The notes under the pieces are model-generated. The model was not told the DNA's origin. It searched no databases and was given only the letters and a program-made list of their open reading frames with translations. The position numbers were made by a program, and so were the translations under genes. A stretch of 64,000 nucleotides of DNA from Brasenia schreberi (lineage: Eukaryota > Streptophyta > Magnoliopsida > Nymphaeales > Cabombaceae), in assembly GCA_036023115.1 (NCBI GenBank), contig JAYKKT010000073.1, positions 10,769,001-10,833,000 of the forward strand, in the 5' to 3' direction. This document shows, piece after piece, positions 56,416 to 64,000 of the stretch. Each line of letters starts with the position of its first letter. The stretch's first letter is position 1.

Positions 56416-56858
56416 CTGGAGACCAATTGGCAGATATTCTCACTAAACTGATTTATGTTAATAGGCTAAAGAAGACTCTGGTCAAGTTGGGTGTTTCAAA
56501 TCTTCAAGACCCAACTTAAGGGGGCGTGTTGGAGATCAGTCTTAAGATTAAGATCCTTTAGTTTTATAGTTTATAGTTGTATTTGATGTCCTAAATAAAT
56601 TAGATCCCAATGGATCAGATACTGATCCATTAGAAATAAGTCATTAGTGTAGATTAGTGTCTTAAGTAGGGATAAATAGGTCTTTCAAGTCATATCGTCT
56701 GTACTATTTAAACCCTAAACTAATGTATTAGGGTAGACGTGCAGTAAAATAAGATTAGAGTGGCTGCGACTGCCAATGGTAGGCCGACCTCCTTCAGTCT
56801 ATTCATGTGCTTGTAGATTTGATGTTAATGTCGTTTAATATTATGGCTTGAATTAACA
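56416..56858 (+). mobile_element. Copia family A, 3' end and LTR
   Basis: 56,416-56,516 encodes the Pol C-terminus (GDQLADILTKLIYVNRLKKT), followed by a polypurine tract (AAGGGGGCG) and an LTR 56,528-56,858 (TGTTGGAG...ATTAACA) collinear with 18,817-19,148. It is probably the 3' end of copy A' (42,803-44,487), displaced by LINE and copia B. Confidence 0.8.
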
Positions 56859-57807
56859 GAAACCATCTATGGGCTACCTTTATGAAGCCATGGATAAGAC
56901 AAAAGAAGCCATTAGAAATCATTTTAATAGAAAAAAGAGATATTATGTGCCCATGTAGAAAATTATAGATAATAGATGGAACAAATATTTGTATCACCTT
57001 ATTCATGCGACAACATATTACCTAAACCCAACATTCAGGTATTTAGCAAGCTTCAAAAGGGACAGTGAGGTTAATCGAGACATCATTGACTGTATAGATA
57101 GATTAGTCCCTAATGAGAGTAGAGCAGATGCTATAAATTGAGAGATGGAGATCTATGATAATGCTCTTTTCTTAATGGGTTTGCCTGTAGCAATTCGCAA
57201 CTGTACTAATATCCGCCCAGGTAAATTGTTTATCTTCATATTTAAGTTTTTTAAATCTTATATTATTGTGGATTAAGTCCCTAATGTTTGTCTTTTTCTA
57301 CAAATATTTGGTGGAATAGGTTTAGAAGTGATTGTCCAATCCTTAGAGATTTTGCAGTAAGAGTTCTGAGTCAAACCTGTAATGCAACGAGTTGTCAAAG
57401 GAATTGGAGTGTCTTTGAACACATCCATATAAAAAAGCTTGCTCAATGACTTAGTTTTCATCTGTTGTAACATACAGCTTCACCAAAAGTAATCTTGTAT
57501 TAGTTACTACTTAAAGATTAAATTCAATATTTTGTTTGACTTCAATTGTTAATGTTATTTACAAATTATTTATCTTTCTTTCTTGTAGGCAATTAAAAAA
57601 GGTAAATATAGAAGAAAACCAATTTGATCCAATAAGTTTGGATAATTTTGATATATTAGAGTGGATTATAGAAAATAACAAAGAAAATGCACTCCTAAAC
57701 AAAAAAGACATTGCATAGATTAATTTGGAAGGAATGCAAAAACATCATCAAGAAGATTAAGATTTTGATTTTGAAGCAGAAGGTGGTGAGGATCTTCAGC
57801 AAGGACA
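56859..57807 (+). pseudogene. hAT transposase, C-terminal part
   Basis: Segment 56,859-57,220 reads KPSMGYLYEAMDKTKEAIRN, NRWNKYLYHLIHATTYYLNP and ESRADAIN, ending CCCAG/GTAAAT. Segment ~57,305-57,440 is the dimerisation domain: WWNRFRSDCPILRDFAVRVL, NATSCQRNWSVFEHIHIKK. Segment from ~57,590 (CTTGTAG acceptor) reads FDPISLDNFDILEWIIENNK and EAEGGEDLQQGQ. hAT transposases are cut-and-paste enzymes with an RNase H-like core; this is the usual C-terminal order. Several stops occur, one acceptor reads AA, and the N-terminal half is absent: a LTR of copia A abuts it. The last codons lie at 61,887-61,929. Confidence 0.75.
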
Positions 57808-57824
57808 ACAACTACTACTACAAT

Positions 57825-58123
57825 TGTTGAAGAATATGCTTATCTAGTGTTCCTTGTGTTAGTTTTATATTTTTAGGTATTATTGTACTCGCCTGAAACT
57901 TTATGGGTATTTTGGTCATTTTGGTCAATTTTCATTTTATAGCTCCTTATATAAGGGCTGGTAGGTTATATTAGAGGTGGAGGTTGTGTTGTAAGAAAGT
58001 GTGGAGAAGAGGGGGGGCCACCATTAGAGGTCCACCCCTTCCTTCGATTCCTTATGTTTTTCCTCCGTAATATTAGAAATATTCTTGTTTTAATCTTCTG
58101 TAATGTGTCTCTGGATTTCTACA
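57825..58123 (+). repeat. 5' LTR of element D
   Basis: 299 bp, TGTTGAAG...TTTCTACA. Includes a TATA-like CTCCTTATATAAGGG (~57,950) and a polyadenylation-like region near the end. Compared with the 3' LTR it lacks about 21 bp in the TATTTTGGTCA stretch and has a modest number of substitutions. Confidence 0.88.
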
Positions 58124-58145
58124 TGGTATCAGAGCTGTTTGATCA

Positions 58146-58316
58146 ATGGGAGCAGCAACAGATTCATCGAAAGTTGAAGAAGGGTTGCCTCTACGCTTGG
58201 AAGACATGTCGAAATCTATGACAAAGATGGTGCAACAACTTGATGGTGGTTCAAAAGAATCATCTTATTCTGATTTATTTGTTAAGTACTTTTCTACTGA
58301 ATATAAAAGCTTTTGA
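58146..58316 (+). CDS. Short open frame after the element D primer site (56 aa)
   Basis: ATG 22 bp after the start of the primer site: MGAATDSSKVEEGLPLRLED, MSKSMTKMVQQLDGGSKESS. Polar, no known domain. It may be the remains of a gag start, since its position fits, or the first captured piece. No further gag sequence follows. Confidence 0.4.
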   Translation: MGAATDSSKVEEGLPLRLEDMSKSMTKMVQQLDGGSKESSYSDLFVKYFSTEYKSF

Positions 58317-58850
58317 ATTGCAAGAAGTTCAGATGCCAATTTTTCTGTGGCTTGAGTGAGCATGGTTTTCATGGCTGTCATCTTCTCGAGTTTTTTATGC
58401 CATGGTTATTGTTTGAATGAAACAGAAAGTGGAATCTGCAAGTTGAGTTTTGCGCAGCCATTTTGCATACATGGTTGTTCCTGTGATTGTTTCATGTTCT
58501 GCTCTATAAGCTTGGAATCTTTTTGCTGGGATATTTATGGATCTTGCAGATGTGTTGGATGCCAAAGAAATATACAAGGCGCATTAAGGAGGATGAGAGT
58601 ATGATTGTTAATAGTGCATCAGGTGAACCTAATGGAAGTAGTAGAAATATGAGGTAACTGAACTAGATTTAAGATGGGTATTTCAAGGTCACGATGAACT
58701 ATGTGGTACGTAGACGCTTCTCTTGCAGCATCTGAGAAGAAATCACTGATTTCAAAGATTGGAACCTAGCGCTAGAGAAAGGGATGGAGTGGCATGGTGT
58801 GATGCAGTGAATTACCAACTCTCCCTTTCTCTGAATTGTAGAGGAGGACT
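58317..58850 (+). other. Element D interior, unidentified segment
   Basis: A frame at about 58,545-58,650 reads MCWMPKKYTRRIKEDESMIV and NSASGEPNGSSRNM and could be another captured fragment, but I cannot name a donor. 58,660-58,850 may be 5' untranslated sequence of the IQD donor. Confidence 0.3.
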
Positions 58851-58877
58851 TGTTGATTGGGACCTTCTTGCGGGAAA

Positions 58878-59138
58878 ATGGGCAAATCTCCTAGCAAATG
58901 GCTGAAGACACTACTTTTTAGAAAGAAAAGTAGCAGATCTAATTCTAGGAAGGCAGGGGGTGATCTGGCCACCAATGAAAAGGACAAACTCAACTCAGGG
59001 AAGGAGCCTCTTTTTGAGTTGGGTGTGAATTCAACTTTGATTGCACAGACAATTCCGATGAAAAATGATGCAAAGGACTCCAACATTGAATCTGAAAATA
59101 GGACTGCTGCTGAAGCATCACTTGAAGTTGGTTCATAG
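58878..59138 (+). pseudogene. Captured IQD (IQ67-domain) gene fragment, N-terminus
   Basis: Reads MGKSPSKWLKTLLFRKKSSR, SNSRKAGGDLATNEKDKLNS, then ENRTAAEASLEVGS and a stop. MGKSP-KW-K-LL-GKKSS-S is the conserved start of plant IQD proteins, calmodulin-binding microtubule/membrane scaffold proteins. The central IQ67 region is absent. Only the N-terminal ~85 residues are present, with an intact start codon in good context (GAAAATGGG). Confidence 0.7.
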
Positions 59139-59179
59139 GTATCTGTAAATCAAGAACTAGATAAACCTGGCGTTGGAAG

Positions 59180-59530
59180 TTTCAAGATAATAGCATAAAT
59201 GTTTATTTCAAGGAACATAAAGAAGATGGCAATGGGCCTTAGAAGAATATCTTGCTGGTACCTACAATCTCTGATGTCAGCACTGTTGAATAATGGAGAT
59301 TGGTTGCAAAAGATTTTGCTTCTCGAGAAGGGAAAGTCAAATGGGATACTACCATTATTGATTGGCCTAGCCTTGGCTATTCTGACAGACCAAATATCAA
59401 ATATGATGCAGACGTGATGGAGAAATTCCTTGTTGAATTTTCTTTTAAATCATATGATAGCCCTTTGAATCAGTTGGAAAGTGAGATAATAATCGTTGGA
59501 GGAGGCCATGCTACAACAATTGCTTATTGA
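59180..59530 (+). pseudogene. Captured alpha/beta-hydrolase-like gene fragment
   Basis: In one frame with two internal stops: INVYFKEHKEDGNGP, KNILLVPTISDVSTVE, WRLVAKDFASREGKVKWDTT, IIDWPSLGYSDRPNIKYDAD, VMEKFLVEF, IIIVGGGHATTIAY. DWPGLGYSDRP after a strand-loop and a G-G-G-H elbow-like box are typical for a group of plant alpha/beta-hydrolase-fold proteins. The catalytic Asp/His part is missing. Family call is from memory of the fold pattern and less sure than IQD and kinesin. Confidence 0.5.
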
Positions 59531-59539
59531 AGTCGTCAA

Positions 59540-60060
59540 CCATTACTACTGGCGGCTGTAATTGAGAATGCATCCCTATTTATTGCTGACGGCTACACTT
59601 ATTGGAAAGGAGCGTATTAAGTGCATTTATTATACTTTATATTAAAGTAATGAGGATTGAATTAAGTGCAGTAATAGGCTGGCGGTTGCAGTAATATATT
59701 GGAAAGGTGGCTGCTTTTATTACGTTGTGTAGAAAATTAAATGGGGTGGTTGCATTTAAAGAATGGGAGCTGCAGTTAGTGAAAGATGGCTGCTTTGAAT
59801 AATGTGGTTGCATTAAATGCAGATTTAATCAGGTGGCTGCTTTGATATAAACGACATTTGATATAAAGAATGGGAGCTACAGTTATTGAAAGATGGATTG
59901 CATTTATGGACTACAATTATTGAAACATTGGACGTGATTTTGGTGGTTGCATAATGACGAGAGAAGAAGAGAGAGAGATTGGAAGGCATGGATATCAACA
60001 GTCTAGAAGAAATGGAGCTTGATAATTATCTATTGGAATCTGATGATTGTGACATCGGTT
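59540..60060 (+). other. Element D interior, GGCTGC-rich, unidentified
   Basis: Repeats words such as GGCTGC, GGTGGTTGCATT and ATTGAAAGATGG. Coding origin not recognised. Confidence 0.3.
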
Positions 60061-60074
60061 TGCATTCTAACCAC

Positions 60075-60525
60075 ATCAGGCTCTATCTACTGCTTAGAGG
60101 AGACACTGTGCATACTTGACTATGCACACCGTAATCAGAACATTAAGAATAAACCATAGATTAATAAGAAAATGATGAAATCAGCAATGATCAAGGACTT
60201 GTATAGTGAAATTAACTGCCTTAAACAAGAAGGTATATGCTGCAAGAGAGAAGAATGGGATATATATTCCACGTGATTGTTACCTACAAGAAGAAGCTAA
60301 AAAAAAAGAGGCAATGACTGAATAGAGTGCATAGAACAATTTCTGCTTCAGTGATGCAACAAGAACAACAGCTAAAAGGATTGGAGGAAGATATGCAATT
60401 TCTTATTGATACAAAAATTGAGGCAACTGAATCACTTCGTTATCAGGTTGAAAACTTAAACATATGTATGGATCTGGGATCAAATCCTTGAAAGATTTTG
60501 CTAGTGAATTGGAGCTAAATTCCGT
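60075..60525 (+). pseudogene. Captured kinesin-5 gene fragments (two pieces)
   Basis: Piece 1 (~60,090-60,325): CLEETLCILDYAHRNQNIKN, then KMMKSAMIKDLYSEI, and, after a 1-nt shift, VYAAREKNGIYIPRDCYLQE. This is the end of the motor domain and the neck/stalk start of plant kinesin-5 (mitotic bipolar spindle motor). Piece 2 (~60,335-60,520): SVMQQEQQLKGLEEDMQFLI, DTKIEATESLRYQ and, after a shift, MYGSGIKSLKDFASELE, a downstream coiled-coil region of the same protein. The motor ATP-binding part is absent and the sequence between the pieces is deleted. Stops at 60,152 and elsewhere make it non-coding. Confidence 0.8.
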
Positions 60526-60779
60526 GACAACCATATGGTGGAATTGGTGATGAGAAAAGTTTTTTAAGTGATTGAGGAATTCCGTGACAACCATATGAAA
60601 TGAAGAACAGCTTGTGTTGAAAAGCGTATGAGCAGATAGATGATACGTATGAAGATGTTTGATGAAATGCCCAAGAAGAAAGATGATTAACATGAACATA
60701 AAGTGTTTGAAGAAATGTTTAAAAGAACTGAAAAATTATTGTGAAGTTTGCAGTCATGAGAACTGCTAAAATGTGTGTT

Positions 60780-61215
60780 GCAGTCAAAATAGCTGCTTAT
60801 GTTGATGTTGTGACAGCCAGGATGGCTGCATTGATGTTGTGATAGTCAGGATGGCTGCTTTGATGTTGTGACAACCAGGATGGTTGCTTTGTTGATGTGA
60901 TAGCCAGGATGGCTGCTTTATTGTTGTGATAGCCAGGATGGCTACTTTATTGTTGTGACAGTCATGATGGCTGCTTTGTTGTTGTAACATGATGACTGCT
61001 TTGTTATTGTGACAACCAGGATGACTGCTTTGATGTTGTGACAGCCAGGATGACTGTTTTGATGTTGTGACAGCTAGGATAGCTGCTTTATTGAGGTGAC
61101 AACCAGGATGACTGCTTTACTGTTGTGACAGTCAGGATGGCTGCTTTGTTGTTGTGACAACCAGGATGGCTACTTTGTTGTTGTTACAACCAAGAAGGCT
61201 GAGTTGATAGTGCAG
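60780..61215 (+). repeat. Tandem array of ~30-bp units inside element D
   Basis: Units like TTGTTGTGACAGCCAGGATG followed by GCTGCTTTG recur about 14 times with substitutions. Each unit has a small inverted core (AGCCAGGATGGCT). Confidence 0.88.
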
Positions 61216-61371
61216 ACAGAGATGCTGCTTGTGATGATAAGCCAAGGAGGCTAAGATATTTTTCAGCCAAAGAAGTTGTTCAAGAAGACAAATAAAGAAC
61301 GTTACAAACATATATGAAGTTTTTGGTAAGTTTGGAGTTCGAAGTATCTCACTCCCAACTTGAGGGGGGGG

Positions 61372-61691
61372 TGTTGAAGAATATGCTTATCTAGTGTTCC
61401 TTGTGTTAGTTTTATGTTTTTAGGTATTATTGTACTCGCCTGAAACTTTAGGGGTATTTTGGTAATTTTCTATACTATGGGTATTTTGGTCAATTTTCGT
61501 TTTACAACTCCTTATATAAGGGCTGGTAGGTTATATTAGAAGTGGAGGTTGTGTTGTAAGAAAGTGTGGAGAAGAGGGGGGGCGGCCTCCATTGAAGGTC
61601 CGCCCCTTCCTTCGATCCCTTATGTTTTTCTTCCGTAATATTAAAAATATTCTTGTTTTAATCTTCTGCAATATGTCTTTGGATTTCTACA
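61372..61691 (+). repeat. 3' LTR of element D
   Basis: 320 bp, TGTTGAAG...TTTCTACA, preceded by a long G-run polypurine tract. Collinear with the 5' LTR. Confidence 0.88.
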
Positions 61692-61886
61692 ACAACTAAG
61701 CCTTTTTCCATACTAGATGGGGTTAGCTACATGGATTCTTTTTTTTTTTTTGTAGAATCCATGTTAAGTCAAACAAAGTTTTACGCTGGCTGTCGGAAGC
61801 CTAACACAACCCTCCTTTTCCCGAGCTTAGGACCGGCCATACAAGGGTGATTCCTTACATAGGCACAACCCTCTTCAGCAAGGACA

Positions 61887-61929
61887 GGATGAAGATTATT
61901 TAGTTGATGATCCTTATTACAATATGTAA
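61887..61929 (+). pseudogene. hAT transposase, last codons
   Basis: After the 15-bp duplication the frame continues from 57,807 without change: DEDYLVDDPYYNM and a TAA. An acidic tail of this kind is common at the C-terminus of plant hAT transposases. Confidence 0.65.
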
Positions 61930-62330
61930 ATGTATTTCATTTTTTGCTTAAAAATATATAATTTTTTTCAATTGTTCAATGGTGAATGATCAATATGTAC
62001 TAAACTTTGCATTATATGAATTCTTTGCAATTATTAGATTTTTCTATTTTTTTATATTTTTACTAATTTTTTAATATTAAAGTATGATACGATACGCCCT
62101 TATCATGGACCAAAACAATACACTATATGATACGCGTTGAACAACACTGATTTGGCCAGCTTGCAAGGAAGGATGCCAACCATTTGATTTGAATAAAAAA
62201 CCTGATGCAAAACCCATTGGAGACAATTGATATGCAGTTCAGATCCATTACAATGAAGAAATCTAAATCACCCATAGAGTAGAAAAACAAAGAGGGATAA
62301 CGTCAAGACTGTGTTAACCTTGATGGCATA
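61930..62330. other. AT-rich flank of the hAT remnant
   Basis: Contains GATACGATACGCC-type words near 62,090. No gene recognised. Confidence 0.3.
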
Positions 62331-62336
62331 GTGATC

Positions 62337-62855
62337 TTTAGCATTATCAGGATCTCCTAGAAAACAAATATTTGCCCCTGCTTCAAAAAGAGCGAGCAAC
62401 AATGTGGGTCTCTAGAGCTTCGAGAGGTTCATGATCATCTTTAACCAGGTTGTGCCTGGAGACATTAGAGTCCTGAAATACTAAAGGAGTCACAGCAGCC
62501 ACCTTATTGCAATTAATGGAACCCTCTGTACCAACATCTTCAGGTGAAGAGACATCACAACTATCAGAAGTTCCACATAAGTCATGATCCCAGTCGATTG
62601 CAACATCAGAATTGCCAATGTCCCAAAAGATGACGGATCAAGAATCTTTGATTTAGTTTCTTCACATGTTTCTCTGTCAGCATTTCGTGAATGATTGAAG
62701 TCCTTGCAGCAACTCTGATTGTCAGGTCCAACATTAAAATTAAACTGAAATAGAGTGCTTTGAGTTAACTTTCTTGGTGTTCTTGTGGAAAGACAAATCT
62801 GCAAATCATTGTCAACAATATGAGGAGCTTCTTTAATCATCCTGTTGGACTAGAA
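62337..62855 (-). pseudogene. Unidentified coding fragment with a frameshift
   Basis: The minus strand reads MIKEAPHIVDNDLQICLSTR, TPRKLTQSTLFQFNFNVG and, after one shift near 62,635, AIDWDHDLCGTSDSCDVSSP, then PLVFQDSNVSRHNLVKDDHE. A further frame gives LLLALFEAGANICFLGDPDN, AKDHYAIK followed by GTTAACA, a possible donor. Composition and length look like real exonic sequence of a Ser/Asp-rich protein. I do not recognise the family. Confidence 0.4.
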
Positions 62856-62859
62856 AAGG

Positions 62860-63475
62860 AAAGAAATCCTCTTGGACATGACATATTGGTTAAGACGTAT
62901 CTAGTTGGACTGCTTATTGGTGCAGTGCAAGTTTAACATAAGTTGGCTTGCAACACTTTATACATATAAAAGCAATGACCATAGAGAACAGAGAAAGGTG
63001 TCCCTGTCATTGCCATGTAATTACAACAGGCATTAAAACAATGTGATTGATTCTTATAGATGCAAGAATAACTAGCCTAATCTTCCAATAAACAAAACGA
63101 ATATGATGGTACTGGTTCTGTAAACATATCATCCAGCTGCTGCAGTGACAGAGTATAAGATAGAGGTATGTCACCGTGAGCTTGGATATATTATTCTTTG
63201 ACATAATGACAGCCTAAATCAATAATCAATATGGTTTAGCCATTTAGGAGCTCATGAAATGAGTAATATAGTTTGCAACCATAACAGTTGTCATCCCAAA
63301 ATAATCAAGAGCAGTCACGCTCATATTCTAAAACCTATAGCTCAGTCGTGACATATCCCAGCTCCGGATCCAGGTTCACTACATGAAGAGACACTTCCAC
63401 AGTTCCCTTCTCTGCCATGTAGCCCAACACATTTTATATAGACATGATGAAGGATGAAGACTTTTAGGATTTCTA
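62860..63475. other. Intergenic or intronic, nothing recognised
   Basis: Frames are short and without resemblance to known families. Confidence 0.3.
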
Positions 63476-63484
63476 CAAGTCCAG

Positions 63485-64000
63485 AAACATGCTGACAAAG
63501 AACCAAACAAAACAAAAAACCAAGCCTCTTCCCATGCTAAGTGGGTCAGGTACATGGCTTCTTAGTCAACGTTGTGCTCTATCCTGTCCTGTTTACTTCA
63601 CAAGAGCAAGATCACGATTTTGTGGTTTTCCCTCAGCTTCTTTTTATTTTCTAAGTGTGATCACCTTCTAATTTTTCATCCATCCCACTAGAGGTCCAAA
63701 TGATCGACTCTAATTGTTCAAACCCTCTTAAATGCATTTTTCTTATCTTCTGTGTCAGACCAACTTTTTCTCCAATAGTCTCGTAAAATTGATTTTTCCT
63801 TATAAACCACACGTCTGCCAGAACATCTTATTTCTGCTACAATATATTATGCATGTGCCAATCATTGAATATCTAACACTCAGTGCCATATAAAGCAATG
63901 ATGGTCTTACCAGTGCTTATAATATTCACCTTTCGATTGAATAGTATCTTTTTATTGCATAAAACACCTTATACACCTCTCTGTTTAACTGTCAGTCAGT
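63485..64000 (-). mobile_element. RTE LINE 3' end, degenerate, continues past the window
   Basis: On the minus strand it ends CCACTTAGCATGGGAAGAGG then CTTGGTTTTTTG, a diverged RTE tail. Upstream frames read ALYGTEC, IFNDWHMHNIL and KMHLRGFEQL, corresponding to the C-terminal LYG-ECW...HQH and MREYRLRWFEHIE blocks of the copy at 41.4-42.3 kb. Strongly decayed. Confidence 0.5.

Larger units (their letters stand above)
57825..61691 (+). mobile_element. Element D: non-autonomous LTR retrotransposon carrying host gene fragments
   Basis: 3.87 kb. 5' LTR 57,825-58,123; primer site TGGTATCAGAGC at 58,124; polypurine tract (ACTTGAGGGGGGGG) ending at 61,371; 3' LTR 61,372-61,691; flanks ACAAT and ACAAC (4 of 5 bases match). 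No gag-pol polymerase words occur. The interior, all in the sense direction, holds a 56-codon frame after the primer site, an IQD N-terminus (58,878), an alpha/beta-hydrolase-like segment (~59,180-59,530), two kinesin-5 segments (~60,075-60,520) and a ~30-bp tandem array (60,780-61,215). The fragments appear without introns. It depends on enzymes from other elements. See findings. Confidence 0.85.
57808..61871 (-). mobile_element. Short RTE-derived non-autonomous element, split by element D
   Basis: The two outer parts (57,808-57,824 and 61,692-61,871) make one ~197-bp insert flanked by the perfect 15-bp repeat TCTTCAGCAAGGACA (57,793-57,807 and 61,872-61,886). On the minus strand it begins with the RTE 5' words (TTGTGTTAGGCTTCCGACAG, CAGCGTAAAACTTTG) and ends with the RTE 3' end (CCATCTAGTATGGAAAAAGG) and a TTG/TAG tail, the whole coding region being absent. 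In the middle TACATGGATTC, a T15 run and GTAGAATCCATG form a hairpin. Confidence 0.8.

Noticed and set aside
60660..60690. PPR-like MFDEMPKKKDD inside element D as a fourth captured gene
   Set aside because: Only about 11 residues, no repeat period around it; too little to support.
1..64000. CRISPR array, bacterial operon, riboswitch or phage module
   Set aside because: The gene structures are spliced and eukaryotic; the tandem repeats seen are microsatellites, minisatellites or the element D array, without spacer-repeat organisation.

Overview
This is nuclear DNA from a flowering plant; the species cannot be named from the sequence. The evidence is spliced genes of plant families (TruB pseudouridine synthase, DUF707, kinesin-5, IQD), Ty1/copia, Ty3/gypsy, RTE and hAT elements, tRNA-headed SINEs and AT-rich introns loaded with retroelements. 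There is no operon structure, no CRISPR array, and no rRNA or functional tRNA gene that I can see.

Layout. 1-4.1 kb: repeats (SINE, MITE-like units, a 47-bp RTE tail with a perfect 16-bp target duplication). 4.1-4.75 kb (minus): a compact two-exon gene, the only host gene here that reads without a break. 6.6-24.2 kb (plus): a TruB-type tRNA pseudouridine synthase gene in nine exons, dead by nonsense codons, a frameshift, a lost acceptor and a copia element inside exon 1. Its introns hold further copia pieces, including a chimeric copia (18.8-23.4 kb) ending 14 bp before the 38-nt exon 8, and a solo LTR. 24.3-29.3 kb: MITE, SINEs, microsatellites, an ~88-bp minisatellite. 29.3-34.1 kb (minus): a DUF707 pseudogene with at least 14 recognisable exons. 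34-39.6 kb: a gypsy fragment, possible organelle-like DNA, MITEs. 39.7-41.1 kb: second copy of a 1.4-kb repeat (R1) also found at 10.4-11.8 kb.

41.4-62 kb is a nested pile. A decayed hAT transposase (56.9-57.8 and 61.9 kb) is the outer frame. A copia of family A lies against it. An RTE LINE is inserted in family A, copia B (46.1-56.4 kb) lies next to that LINE, and minus-strand copia C (46.4-51.3 kb) sits inside the 5' LTR of B with a 5-bp target duplication. A short RTE-derived element with a 15-bp target duplication interrupts the hAT 3' end and itself contains element D (57.8-61.7 kb).

Element D is the most interesting object. It has paired LTRs, a tRNA-iMet-type primer site and a polypurine tract but no polymerase. 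Instead it carries in-sense fragments of at least three unrelated host genes (IQD N-terminus, an alpha/beta-hydrolase-like segment, two pieces of kinesin-5) and a ~30-bp tandem array. This is the architecture of a gene-capturing retrotransposon, as known for maize Bs1. No two genes in the window appear to cooperate in a pathway; the story is retroelement nesting and gene decay.
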